19,377 bases of DNA from Faecimorpha stercoravium. GTDB lineage: Bacteria > Bacillota > Clostridia > Lachnospirales > Bianqueaceae. Position 1 is the first letter of the stretch. Every line of letters starts with the position of its first letter. Positions 8,101 to 15,238 of this stretch are shown one piece after another. The notes under the pieces were generated by a model, which saw nothing but the letters and a program-made list of their open reading frames with translations, searched no databases and was not told the DNA's origin. Location of the stretch: positions 1-19,377 of the forward strand of contig DVGT01000034.1 in assembly GCA_018712555.1 (NCBI GenBank). Reading direction: 5' to 3'. The translations under genes and the position numbers were made by a program.

Positions 8101-9135
8101 GCGCAGAGGATGATACGAGAAGGGGACAGGGAGCGATCTGGCACGGAAATGACGATGGCGCTTGTGAAGACGTTTCAATCTCATATGGGAACACTGACAG
8201 GATACGGATGCAGCATGGAAGAATGCTTCGCGCCCGGAGAGTTGGATATGCTGCGGACGCGTCAGCGAATTGCGTTCGTATGGAAGGGGCAGCGGCTGTA
8301 TCTGGAGGAGTTCTACACGGTGCTGCAGGAGGCCATCGAGAGCACGGAACTGTTGATTCAGCAAAAGGATCGGGAGCTCTTCGAAGGGATTTTGGCGGAT
8401 ACGCTGTCCAGAAAGCTGAGCAATCGGATCCGGCAGAGCCGGGGATGGATCCGGGACATGTCTGCGCTGATGCGGGAGATGGATACCTCTATGGCGCTGA
8501 CGTTTTCGTTGGAATGGTATCCGCGCAGCGCGGAGGGCGAGGGAGAGCTGGATACGCTGGAACTGGAGAAGATTCTGTCTCGGGATAGGGAACTTCTGAC
8601 AGACAGCGATATAGAAAAAGTATCGGCACATTTCAGAAACAAAATTCATACGGCCAAGGAGCTGGCGGCCGAAAATGGCGAAATCGTCAACTATATGGAA
8701 CTGGTGCGGGATGCGCTGGATTATCGAAAATGGTTTGAGTTCCGCATGCACTATTATCGAAAAGGAGAGAACCGAAGAGAGCTGACGAATGGCGCGTTTA
8801 ACCGTTTCAGTGGTGGAGAAAAGGCGATGGCGATGTATGTGCCCCTTTTCGCGGCGGTCAACGCGCAATACCGCAAGGCAGAACACGAGGATCATCCGCG
8901 GGTGATTGCGCTGGATGAGGCTTTTGCCGGCGTGGATGATAAGAACATCAGCAGTATGTTTGAACTGGTGGAGAGTTTGGACTTTGATTACATCATGAAC
9001 TCGCAGGTGCTGTGGGGATGCTATGAGACGGTGTCGCATCTGCGCATCGCCGAGTTGCTCCGCCCTGCAGGAACGGATGTGGTGACGGTAATCTTCTACG
9101 ACTGGAACGGAAAGGAACGAGTATTGTATGAATGA
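5110..9135 (+). CDS. jetC: Wadjet type II JetC, SMC/MukB-like ATPase (TIGR02680)
   Basis: 1341 residues, the motor of the complex. Walker A is GQNGSGKS (34-41, Lys40). The ABC signature is FSGGEK (1233-1238), and Walker B is VIALDE (1265-1270) with catalytic Glu1270 and a D-loop after it. Between the head halves lie two long, Glu/Gln/Arg-rich coiled coils (about 265-565 and 720-1010). They flank a globular hinge-like segment (about 575-715) that contains the strand-rich stretch DALVISRDDADAM. Wadjet SMC complexes extrude DNA loops with ATP and sense small circular DNA, which the nuclease subunit then cuts. Start: AAAGGAG 7 nt before the ATG, 4 nt after the jetB stop. The 3' end overlaps jetD by 8 nt. 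All ATPase motifs are intact. Confidence 0.92.
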   Translation: MGNRWHMHRMGFVNFWLYDEEIFTFADGKLLLRGQNGSGKSITTQSFIPFILDGDRTPSRLDPFGSSDRRMEYYFLGDGDREEATGYLFLEFKREGVEQYRTIGIGQRAQKGKPMSFWGFVILDGRRIGEDMRLYREVGTSRIPLTKKELKDLLGPSNLYTESQKEYMEAVNQHLFGFPSVEQYNQFIKLLVKVRAPKLSKEFKPSRVYEILNDALPTLSDEDMRAMVEAMEKMDEIQSCLESMRDAFRDTQIIRNEYTRYNAYILGKKAQAYLKESQEEKRLRLRLEEKESENEEKKADISRLKEEERQLESEESILKKEQDVLHIEDLDQLMNRLEQAQQAGQNATAEQRRLKERIEEGRGRILQYDGRRKACENQIEYLTDQMEKCLDELREYNEALQLQHHEVLSHKERREVEQVRNELRQLLQTVKVAYEALKDMARLEARWSEETEALQQMQQKMEELTQQSALADQMEAECRDRLIEAFYRLQVELRHMQITKEQLFEITERIRAYQEPGDVGKIQTLYYQSWIHQDHVYREKKMLKEHALENCLEEMQTLEEEIARIKAQKMVPTRDARREKARKRLEEKGIAFVPFYEAVDFAEGLETEQKNRIEAQLRDAGILDALVISRDDADAMQEEWQTLSDVLLVPCGERSARYSALCPAKLPEALRERTEEILDCFSEDRESAAGFVLSPDGYFRHGVLEGHVHEAEEASYVGAAARENARLRLLREREEERAQKEREQNLLREELREIEKHIEELRQEYAQFPSFEDLNQGIDLVRDARYRMENQKERLDAQERQTDRAQAEYKQAEQKVMQLCRGLPYRRSLGTYQEVIEAGEGYRDSLENWESHLNQWENERNQRSHIEELIERESENQEQDYEYLRRAERAMAEAHAQVQKIQEELNRPDMQKNVERVREIRERLAEILSLHQRNISHLAVLQSDVARLENEIQETQQTWEIQQQRRNLAEQYFVEERDLKQGSGAEGTETLEAQALKAQRMIREGDRERSGTEMTMALVKTFQSHMGTLTGYGCSMEECFAPGELDMLRTRQRIAFVWKGQRLYLEEFYTVLQEAIESTELLIQQKDRELFEGILADTLSRKLSNRIRQSRGWIRDMSALMREMDTSMALTFSLEWYPRSAEGEGELDTLELEKILSRDRELLTDSDIEKVSAHFRNKIHTAKELAAENGEIVNYMELVRDALDYRKWFEFRMHYYRKGENRRELTNGAFNRFSGGEKAMAMYVPLFAAVNAQYRKAEHEDHPRVIALDEAFAGVDDKNISSMFELVESLDFDYIMNSQVLWGCYETVSHLRIAELLRPAGTDVVTVIFYDWNGKERVLYE

Positions 9136-10417
9136 TCTCGCGCAGGAATGTGCAGCCTATTTTCAGAGCAGACCGGCCTACTTGCGGGCCTTTCGGCTTC
9201 TGCGGGAGAAGTGGAAGCGGTATGGCCGCACGGCAGGGTGGGTGAAGATCTCGAAGGCGTCTTCGGCAGAGAAAGAAGCACTTGGCGGCTTTCTGAATCG
9301 GGATTTTTCAGGAGATACGGTGAGCTTTACGGTGGAGCAATTCGAGAAGGCCTTGAGAGAAACACGGTTTCATACGGTTTCTCTACCGGAACTGCTGGAG
9401 GCCTATTTCCAGGAACCGCTGGTTTCAACGAAGAAAATGCGGGAGAAGAAGGAGGCGGAAAAAGAAGAGTTTCTGCTGCGGCTATGGGAGATGGCAGATG
9501 GATTTGGCGCGGAGGCTGGAAGCTGGATACGGCAGTTGATAGACGAAAAGAAGTATGGGTACCAGATGGTGATGCTCGAATATGGGAAATCGCCGCAGGC
9601 AGCAAAAGAAACGATAGAGACAGTCTATCGGGCATTGCGGCAGTTACGCGTGGAGCCATCGATTCGTATGGCAGTGCTGGGGGCCAGGGTGACGAGAAAT
9701 CCGCACGCCTTTGACCGGAATACGGCGGCAGGAAAACTGCTGATCCACGCGCTCTGCCATAGCCAGAAAACCACTTTCCCGCGCCATGGGGAAGAGTTGT
9801 TGATGCTGTATTACCATGCGGGGATCCGGCCGGACGACATATCCAGTTTCACCTCGATATACGGAATCCGCTTATTCACGGCACAGGCGGAACATCCGGC
9901 ATATCGTGAATTCGTCCAGAAGGGAGAACCCTGTGTGGTGACACTTTTCAACCTGGGGGAAATCAAAAGAGCGGAGGCGGTGGGCCACAGAGTCTATGTG
10001 CTGGAGAATCAGATGGTCTTCTCCCATATTTGCGAGCAGCTTACGGAACGAAGAGACATATCGTTTATCTGTACATCAGGGCAGGTAAAGACGGCATCCT
10101 GGCTCTTGCTTGATCTGCTGACGCAAGCGGGATATGAGATCTATTACAGCGGGGATTTTGACCCGGAGGGGCTGATGATCGCGGAGAGAGTTCTGCGGCG
10201 ATATCCCAGAAATGCCCGGCTCTGGCATATGGGCCCGGAGGATTATATCACGGCGCTTTCAGAGGAAGCAATCTCGGATAGAAGGCTGCAGGGGCTGGCG
10301 CAAATTCAGTTGCCGTGCCTGCAGGAAGTGAAAGAGGCGATCCGGCAAAACGGGCACGCGGGCTATCAGGAACAGCTCCTGCCCGTCCTGTGCCAGGAGA
10401 TGCGGGAGAACGGATGA
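9128..10417 (+). CDS. jetD: Wadjet type II JetD, plasmid-cleaving nuclease subunit (TIGR02679; DUF3323-DUF2399)
   Basis: 429 residues. The N-terminal half (about 1-250, DUF3323-like) is followed by a C-terminal DUF2399-like domain (about 255-425) with Toprim-type features. These are a conserved glutamate in VYVLENQMVF (Glu293), a CTSGQ segment (315-319) and the Asp-x-Asp motif YYSGDFDPEG (Asp343, Asp345). Toprim domains bind divalent metal and cleave DNA, and JetD is the endonuclease of Wadjet. The ATG at 9128 overlaps the jetC stop by 8 nt, the usual arrangement for co-translated partners. No terminator is visible after the stop; the kdgK promoter begins 9 nt later. The reading frame and the metal-binding residues are complete, so an active nuclease is expected. 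Confidence 0.9.
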   Translation: MNDLAQECAAYFQSRPAYLRAFRLLREKWKRYGRTAGWVKISKASSAEKEALGGFLNRDFSGDTVSFTVEQFEKALRETRFHTVSLPELLEAYFQEPLVSTKKMREKKEAEKEEFLLRLWEMADGFGAEAGSWIRQLIDEKKYGYQMVMLEYGKSPQAAKETIETVYRALRQLRVEPSIRMAVLGARVTRNPHAFDRNTAAGKLLIHALCHSQKTTFPRHGEELLMLYYHAGIRPDDISSFTSIYGIRLFTAQAEHPAYREFVQKGEPCVVTLFNLGEIKRAEAVGHRVYVLENQMVFSHICEQLTERRDISFICTSGQVKTASWLLLDLLTQAGYEIYYSGDFDPEGLMIAERVLRRYPRNARLWHMGPEDYITALSEEAISDRRLQGLAQIQLPCLQEVKEAIRQNGHAGYQEQLLPVLCQEMRENG

Positions 10418-10425
10418 TAAAAAAC

Positions 10426-10454
10426 TTGCATTCCGCTTCTTTTTCCTTTATAAT
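10426..10454 (+). promoter_or_regulatory. Promoter of the KDG kinase gene
   Basis: TTGCAT (10426-10431) and a perfect TATAAT (10449-10454) with a 17-bp spacer, beginning 9 nt after the jetD stop. The resulting leader is about 73 nt long. Confidence 0.8.
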
Positions 10455-10475
10455 GAAACCAACGAGATTCATTCT

Positions 10476-10512
10476 CTGACGCGTATCCTTTAGACTATGC
10501 CGTAGGCGTCAG
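10476..10512 (+). promoter_or_regulatory. Stem-loop in the KDG kinase leader
   Basis: CTGACGC (10476-10482) pairs exactly with GCGTCAG (10506-10512), enclosing a small CTA/TAG hairpin (10495-10497 with 10503-10505) stacked on the 3' side. It ends 9 nt before the GGAG ribosome binding site at 10522-10525. It matches no riboswitch class that I recognise. Confidence 0.4.
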
Positions 10513-10533
10513 CGGCGGAATGGAGATAAAAAG

Positions 10534-11622
10534 ATGGAACACTTCAATCCTTTATTGCAGAATAATGACAGTCCCAAGAAGTTCTTTACGATTGGAGAAA
10601 TCATGCTGCGCCTGAGTCCTCCAAACTATGAGAAGATTCGTATGGCCAGCAGCTTCGAGGCCAGTTATGGCGGCAGCGAGGCCAATATCGCATTGGCCTT
10701 GGCCAACCTGGGTATTGACAGTACCTTCTTCAGCGTGGTTCCGAATAACAGTCTGGGCAAGAGTGCTATTCGTATGCTGCGGAGCAACGACGTACACTGT
10801 ACGCCGATGATTCTCAGCACGCCGGAGGAGACCCCGACGCATCGTCTGGGCACCTATTATCTGGAGACAGGCTATGGGATTCGTGCCAGCAAGGTGATCT
10901 ATGACCGCAAACACAGTGCGATCACCGAGTATGATTTCAGTAAGGTCAATCTGGATGAGCTCCTGGATGGGTATGACTGGCTGCATCTGAGTGGTATCAC
11001 GCCGGCATTGGCGCCGAATTGCCGCAAGCTGGTGCTGGATAGTCTGAAGACTGCGAAGGAAAAGGGCATGACGGTCAGTTTTGACGGCAATTTTCGCAGT
11101 GCGCTTTGGACCTGGGAAGAGGCTCGGGATTTCTGTACGGAGTGCCTGCCCTATGTGGATGTATTGCTGGGGATCGAGCCGTATCATCTCTGGAAGGATG
11201 ATAATGATCACAGTAAAGGAGACTGGAAAGACGGGGTGCCACTGCAGCCCAGCTATGAGCAGCAGGATGAGATCTTCCGGGCCTTTATCGACAAGTATCC
11301 GAACATCAAATGTATTGCGCGGCATGTGCGTTATGCGCACAGCGGCAGCGAGAACAGCCTGAAAGCTTTCATGTGGTACGACGGACACACTTTCGAGAGC
11401 AAGCTTTTCACGTTTAATATTCTGGATCGTGTCGGCGGCGGCGATGCCTTTGCCAGCGGTCTGATCTATGCGATGATCCATAATTATCGGGCTATGGATA
11501 TGATCAATTTTGCGGTCGCCAGCAGTGCCATCAAGCATACGATTCATGGAGATGCCAATATCACGGATGATGTAGATACCATTCGCAACCTCATGAACAT
11601 GAGCTACGATATCAAACGATAA
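10534..11622 (+). CDS. kdgK: 2-dehydro-3-deoxygluconokinase-like PfkB sugar kinase
   Basis: 362 residues. PfkB/ribokinase-fold features are present: an N-terminal FTIGEIMLRLSPP strand, the substrate-side glycine motif YGGSEANIALALANLG (46-61), and the C-terminal ATP and anion-hole motif RVGGGDAFASG with catalytic Asp304. The EIMLRLSPP opening and the FDGNFRSALWTWEEAR segment are typical of 2-keto-3-deoxygluconate kinases, which phosphorylate KDG to KDPG in uronate/pectin and Entner-Doudoroff-type breakdown. A KDPG aldolase and uronate genes are not in the window, so the exact substrate is inferred. GGAG lies 8 nt before the ATG. The next gene starts 4 nt after its stop. Cytoplasmic. Confidence 0.85.
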   Translation: MEHFNPLLQNNDSPKKFFTIGEIMLRLSPPNYEKIRMASSFEASYGGSEANIALALANLGIDSTFFSVVPNNSLGKSAIRMLRSNDVHCTPMILSTPEETPTHRLGTYYLETGYGIRASKVIYDRKHSAITEYDFSKVNLDELLDGYDWLHLSGITPALAPNCRKLVLDSLKTAKEKGMTVSFDGNFRSALWTWEEARDFCTECLPYVDVLLGIEPYHLWKDDNDHSKGDWKDGVPLQPSYEQQDEIFRAFIDKYPNIKCIARHVRYAHSGSENSLKAFMWYDGHTFESKLFTFNILDRVGGGDAFASGLIYAMIHNYRAMDMINFAVASSAIKHTIHGDANITDDVDTIRNLMNMSYDIKR

Positions 11623-11626
11623 ATAT

Positions 11627-12157
11627 ATGGGGACAGGCATTCTTGTCTGTGGCTTGAATGGCTGCGGGAAAAGCACACTGGGAGAAGCGTTGGCAGAACG
11701 CTTGGGATACATATGGATCGATATCGAAGACTGTTATTTCCCGAAAACAGATTCACGGTATCCCTACGCGGCTCCTCGTTCCCGGAAAGAGGCCGAACAG
11801 ATTCTGCGAGAGCGAATTGGCCAGAGTGATCATTTTGTGTTGACAGCAGTTAAGGGCGACTTTGCAGACGATATCATCGCAGCCCTCGAAAAAGTATTAT
11901 GGATTCGGGTGCCGCAGGAGATTCGAATGCAGCGCGTGCGAAAACGATCCTATGAGAAATTTGGACCGCGAATGTTGCCTGGGGGTGATCTGTATGAGCA
12001 GGAGGAACGCTTCCTGGTCCATGCGGAAACAAGGAAAGAAGCGGATGTGTCTGCCTGGGTCGCTACGGTATCCTGTCCGCTTCAGATAGTTGATGGAACA
12101 CAGCCCATTGCTGAGCTGCTGGAACAGGTTTGTAGCGGAAAATGTATTATCGGATGA
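11627..12157 (+). CDS. Small P-loop kinase-like NTPase of unknown substrate
   Basis: 176 residues. A Walker A motif GLNGCGKST (9-17) follows the first beta strand, and the layout (short N-terminal strand, P-loop, IDIEDCYF with acidic residues, then an Arg-rich lid-like RMQRVRKRSYEKFG) resembles the shikimate/gluconate/adenylate kinase fold. The substrate cannot be read from sequence; a small-molecule kinase is the simplest guess, and similar proteins are often annotated only as AAA family ATPase. It follows kdgK by 4 nt, so it is probably co-transcribed with it. There is no Shine-Dalgarno before the ATG (upstream is AT-rich), so re-initiation after kdgK is likely. A terminator follows its stop. 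Length and frame look complete. Confidence 0.75.
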   Translation: MGTGILVCGLNGCGKSTLGEALAERLGYIWIDIEDCYFPKTDSRYPYAAPRSRKEAEQILRERIGQSDHFVLTAVKGDFADDIIAALEKVLWIRVPQEIRMQRVRKRSYEKFGPRMLPGGDLYEQEERFLVHAETRKEADVSAWVATVSCPLQIVDGTQPIAELLEQVCSGKCIIG

Positions 12158-12190
12158 AAAAATAATGATTGCGATGTAAAGCTGTATCAT

Positions 12191-12220
12191 AAGAGTCAGG
12201 TCTTGCGAGGTCTGGCTCTT
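12191..12220 (+). terminator. Terminator of the kdgK operon
   Basis: A 13-bp stem (12191-12203 with 12208-12220, including several G-U pairs) closes a TGCG loop and is followed by ATTTCGTG. The T-tract is short. Its position 34 nt after the P-loop kinase stop fits an operon end. Confidence 0.65.
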
Positions 12221-12241
12221 ATTTCGTGTAAAAGTGGTAGG

Positions 12242-12281
12242 GCGGGGATTTCTCATTAGTCAGGGGCTTCAAATGTTACAA
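12242..12281 (+). repeat. Direct repeat, copy 1 (40 bp)
   Basis: This 40-bp unit recurs at 12306-12345 with one mismatch. It begins GCGGGGATTTCTCATTAGTC and ends CTTCAAATGTTACAA. Its TTTCTCATTAGTC (12249-12261) is the exact reverse complement of 12291-12303, and GGCTT/AAGCC pairs inside, so copy 1 can form a long hairpin. Confidence 0.85.
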
Positions 12282-12305
12282 GCCTGGTGAGACTAATGAG
12301 AAAAA

Positions 12306-12345
12306 GCGGGGATTTCTCATTAGTCAGGGACTTCAAATGTTACAA
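12306..12345 (+). repeat. Direct repeat, copy 2 (40 bp)
   Basis: Second copy, offset by 64 bp from the first, with one mismatch (G to A in GGGGCTT). Its left arm GATTTCTCATT (12311-12321) pairs with AATGAGAAATC (12359-12369), which runs into the aldo/keto reductase terminator stem. The spacer after copy 1 (12282-12303) and the sequence after copy 2 (12346-12367) are also related but more diverged. Confidence 0.85.
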
Positions 12346-12366
12346 CCCCAGTAGAATGAATGAGAA

Positions 12367-12403
12367 ATCCGGGAGACTCTCTCGCCCAGAGAGTCTCCCG
12401 GAT
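12367..12403 (-). terminator. Terminator of the aldo/keto reductase gene
   Basis: A perfect 16-bp stem (12367-12382 with 12388-12403) closes a 5-nt loop. Read leftward it is followed by TTCTCATTC, a weak T-tract that belongs to the flanking repeat. It lies 22 nt after the reductase stop codon. Confidence 0.75.
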
Positions 12404-12425
12404 GTTGTGTTGTTGGAAGGCAGAA

Positions 12426-13277
12426 TTAGAAGAGAATCTGGTCGGGATCCCGGCTTTCGCCACAGCAACCCTTCAGGGAAGCGATCATCGCCACATCGGC
12501 CTCATCCAATTCGAAGTCGAAAACCTGCGCGTTTTCGGCGATCCGTGCAGGCGTCACGGACTTAGGCAGGGGAAGGAAGCCCATCTGCAGGCTCCAGCGG
12601 ATACAGATCTGTGCCACCGAACGCTGATATTTCTCGGCTAATGCGGTCATCTGAGGCACCTTAAAGATCTTGCCGGTACCCATGGGACTGTAGGCCTCTA
12701 CCAGGATGTGATGCTCTCTGCAATAGGACACAACGGCATCCTGGGTCTCACCGGGACAAAGCCGGATCTGATTGACCATCGGAGCGATCTCCGCAGTCTC
12801 CATCAGTGCATCGATATGATGGGGAAGGAAGTTGCTGACGCCCAGAGCACGGATGCGTCCGGCGCGGTACAGTTCTTCAAAAGCTTTCCAGGAGCCAGCA
12901 TTGGCTTTCTGCCAGCAGTCGCGGAACTTGATGGGATTCGGCCAATGAATCAGGTATAGATCCAGATAGTCAAGCCCTAAAAGTTTCATGGAATGCTCAA
13001 AAGCCCGCATGGTCGTATCATAACCATGATCTGTATTCCAAAGCTTCGTGGTGATGAAAAGGTCCTTGCGGTTTATGCCGCTTTCACGAATGGCCTCGCC
13101 CACGCTGCCCTCATTCCCATAGGCGGCAGCAGTATCAATATGACGATAACCGGCAGAGATAGCGGATAACACCGCATTTTTGGCAATCTCGCCATCGGGA
13201 GACTGCCAGGTGCCGAATCCGATACAGGGAATCGAAACCTCATTGGAAAGTGTATAGGTACTGGTAAGTGTCTGCAT
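12426..13277 (-). CDS. Aldo/keto reductase (2,5-diketogluconate reductase-like)
   Basis: 283 residues, a complete TIM-barrel aldo/keto reductase. The catalytic tetrad is Asp48, Tyr53, Lys78 and His111 (in RHIDTAAAYGNE, TTKLW and LYLIHWPNP). GVSNF and the C-terminal PKSVTPARI motif bind NADP(H). The enzyme would reduce aldehydes or ketones with NADPH; the true substrate cannot be told from sequence. GVSNFLPHHID is followed by NQIRLCPGETQ where many relatives have an NQxxxHP motif, a substrate-pocket variant. The start at 13277 has AAGGGGG 7 nt upstream. Single-gene unit, with its own promoter and terminator, divergent from pepF. Confidence 0.9.
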   Translation of the reverse strand: MQTLTSTYTLSNEVSIPCIGFGTWQSPDGEIAKNAVLSAISAGYRHIDTAAAYGNEGSVGEAIRESGINRKDLFITTKLWNTDHGYDTTMRAFEHSMKLLGLDYLDLYLIHWPNPIKFRDCWQKANAGSWKAFEELYRAGRIRALGVSNFLPHHIDALMETAEIAPMVNQIRLCPGETQDAVVSYCREHHILVEAYSPMGTGKIFKVPQMTALAEKYQRSVAQICIRWSLQMGFLPLPKSVTPARIAENAQVFDFELDEADVAMIASLKGCCGESRDPDQILF

Positions 13278-13313
13278 GATAAAACCCCCTTAGAAAGTAT
13301 GTTTTACACATAT

Positions 13314-13342
13314 AGGATACAGAAAAAAGAGAGAAAAGTCAA
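13314..13342 (-). promoter_or_regulatory. Promoter of the aldo/keto reductase gene
   Basis: On the minus strand TTGACT (13342-13337) and TATCCT (13319-13314) with a 17-bp spacer, about 37 nt before the ATG. Its -35 is 18 bp from the -35 of the divergent pepF promoter. Confidence 0.6.
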
Positions 13343-13360
13343 GAGAGAGACACCTGCCTC

Positions 13361-13389
13361 TTGCAAAGATTTACCAAAAGAGGTATAAT
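13361..13389 (+). promoter_or_regulatory. Promoter of the pepF-pepT operon
   Basis: TTGCAA (13361-13366) and a perfect TATAAT (13384-13389) with a 17-bp spacer, ending 42 nt before the ATG at 13432. Confidence 0.8.
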
Positions 13390-13431
13390 AAACATACATT
13401 TTCAGTATGAAAAGAAAGGGATGGGAATAGA

Positions 13432-15237
13432 ATGTCACAGGAACGTATTCCAAAGAGAAGTGAATTAGACCCAAAGGACACCTGGGCGACAGAAGATCTG
13501 TTTGTCTCCGATGAAGCTTGGCTTACAGAGTTTGCGAATTGCTCTGATATTCCGGAGAAGTTAGCGGCATATAAAGGAACACTGGGAGAAAGTGCGGAGA
13601 ATCTACTGGCATGGCTCAAGTTCTGCGATGAAGTGAATCTGAAGCTGAGCCGTCTGGCCTCCTATGCGCATCTGAAGGCCGATGAGGACTCTGCAGTATC
13701 CAAGTATCAGGATTTCAGGGGCAAGATCGCGGGGCTTTTAGCTAAGGTAGGTGCGGCGTCAGCTTTCGAGGAGCCGGAAATCATGGCGATTCCGCAAGAA
13801 AAACTGGAACAGTTTCGTAAAGAAGAACCAGGACTTGCGATGTATGACCGGTATCTCTACAAGATGCTTCGCAGAAAAGAACATGTGCTGAGCGAGGCGG
13901 AGGAGAGGATCTTGGCTTCTGCAGGAGAAGTGTGTGACAGTCCGGATCTGATTGGTTCCACATTCCGCAACGCGGATCTGAAATTCCCGGATGCGGTGGA
14001 TAGCGAAGGAAAGCCGCATGCGTTGACGGCCGGTTCCTATGCTTCCCTGCTGCAGAGTCCGGATCGGGTGCTGCGCGAGAGTGCCTTTAAGAACACGTAT
14101 CATACCTATGAGCAGTTTCGCAATACCGTTGCCGCTATCCTGAATGCGCAGATGAAGCAGCTCATCTTCAATGCGCGCACCCGTAAGTTTGATTCTTCGC
14201 TGGAGGCGGCGCTTTTCCGCAATGAAGTTCCGGTATCCGTATATCACAACCTGATAGAGGCCGTACACGCCAATATGGATACGTTGCATCGCTATATGGA
14301 TCTGCGCAAGAAGCTGATGGGCGTGGATGAGCTGCATATGTATGATATTTACGTGCCATTGGTGACAGAATCGGATCAGGAAATCACCTTCGAGCAGGCG
14401 AAGGAGACGGTGCTGGAAGGCCTGGCGGTGTTGGGAGAGGACTACCTGGATGTGCTGCGGGAAGGGTTTACGCATCGTTGGATCGATGTATACGAGAATG
14501 AAGGAAAACGCAGCGGCGCCTATTCTTCCGGCGCACGTCCGCACCCCTATGTGCTGCTGAACCATAAGAATACATTGGACAGCCAGTTCACATTAGCCCA
14601 TGAAATGGGCCACGCGCTGCACAGCTATTTCTCGAAGAAGACACAGCCCGTGGTCAACTCCCAGTATGTGATCTTCGTGGCCGAGGTGGCGTCTACCTGT
14701 AACGAGGTACTGCTGATGAAGCATCTTCTTGGCAAGACAGAGGACAAGCAGGAGAGGGCTTATCTGATCAACTATTTCCTGGAGCAGTTCAGAACCACGC
14801 TGTACCGGCAGACCCAGTTCGCAGAGTTTGAGATGATGATGAGTCAGAAAGCGGAAGCGGGAGAAGAGCTGACGGCGGATCTGTTATGCGATATGTACTA
14901 TCAGCTGAATCGGGAATATTATGGAGAGAACATGGCGGAAGACCGGGAGATCGCCATCGAATGGGGACGTATACCGCATTTCTTCTATGATTTCTACGTG
15001 TTCCAGTATGCTACGGGATTCTCTGCGGCGGTGGCGATCGCAAACCGGATTCTGGAAAAGGGAGAGGAAGCGGTGAAGGATTATCGGACATTCCTGTCTT
15101 CGGGCGGCAGTCAGGATCCGATCTCTCTTCTGAAGATTGCTGGTGTTGACATGACGACGGCACAGCCGGTGAATGACGCGCTGAAGCTCTTTGATGAGCT
15201 GATCAGCGAGATGGAAAGCCTGATGGAGGAGAAATAA
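13432..15237 (+). CDS. pepF: Oligoendopeptidase F
   Basis: 601 residues, the usual length for the M3B peptidase PepF. The zinc-binding HEMGH is at 390-394, and the third ligand is Glu418 in the downstream FVAEVASTCNE motif. The N-terminus (KRSELDPKDTWATEDLF) is the standard PepF opening. It cleaves medium-sized peptides in the cytoplasm; there is no signal peptide. The ribosome binding site is a modest AAAGGGATGGG. The next gene, a tripeptidase, starts 1 nt after its stop and has a strong Shine-Dalgarno inside the pepF end, so the two act in sequence in peptide degradation. Confidence 0.95.
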   Translation: MSQERIPKRSELDPKDTWATEDLFVSDEAWLTEFANCSDIPEKLAAYKGTLGESAENLLAWLKFCDEVNLKLSRLASYAHLKADEDSAVSKYQDFRGKIAGLLAKVGAASAFEEPEIMAIPQEKLEQFRKEEPGLAMYDRYLYKMLRRKEHVLSEAEERILASAGEVCDSPDLIGSTFRNADLKFPDAVDSEGKPHALTAGSYASLLQSPDRVLRESAFKNTYHTYEQFRNTVAAILNAQMKQLIFNARTRKFDSSLEAALFRNEVPVSVYHNLIEAVHANMDTLHRYMDLRKKLMGVDELHMYDIYVPLVTESDQEITFEQAKETVLEGLAVLGEDYLDVLREGFTHRWIDVYENEGKRSGAYSSGARPHPYVLLNHKNTLDSQFTLAHEMGHALHSYFSKKTQPVVNSQYVIFVAEVASTCNEVLLMKHLLGKTEDKQERAYLINYFLEQFRTTLYRQTQFAEFEMMMSQKAEAGEELTADLLCDMYYQLNREYYGENMAEDREIAIEWGRIPHFFYDFYVFQYATGFSAAVAIANRILEKGEEAVKDYRTFLSSGGSQDPISLLKIAGVDMTTAQPVNDALKLFDELISEMESLMEEK

Positions 15238-15238
15238 G

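Noticed and set aside
7566..8588. 340-codon plus-strand frame inside jetC
   Set aside because: Alternative frame of the coiled-coil coding region, Gly/Arg-rich and without any domain or ribosome binding site.
7930..9039. 369-codon open frame antisense to the jetC head
   Set aside because: The sense strand encodes the ABC signature and Walker B, and the antisense product is a low-complexity Arg/His/Leu-rich shadow.
10552..11712. 386-codon open frame antisense to kdgK
   Set aside because: It is a shadow of the PfkB kinase on the other strand: the kinase motifs and ribosome binding site are on the plus strand, and the antisense protein has no recognisable motif.
12242..12345. CRISPR array
   Set aside because: Only two copies, a 24-bp spacer that itself shows similarity to the sequence after copy 2, and no cas genes in the window.
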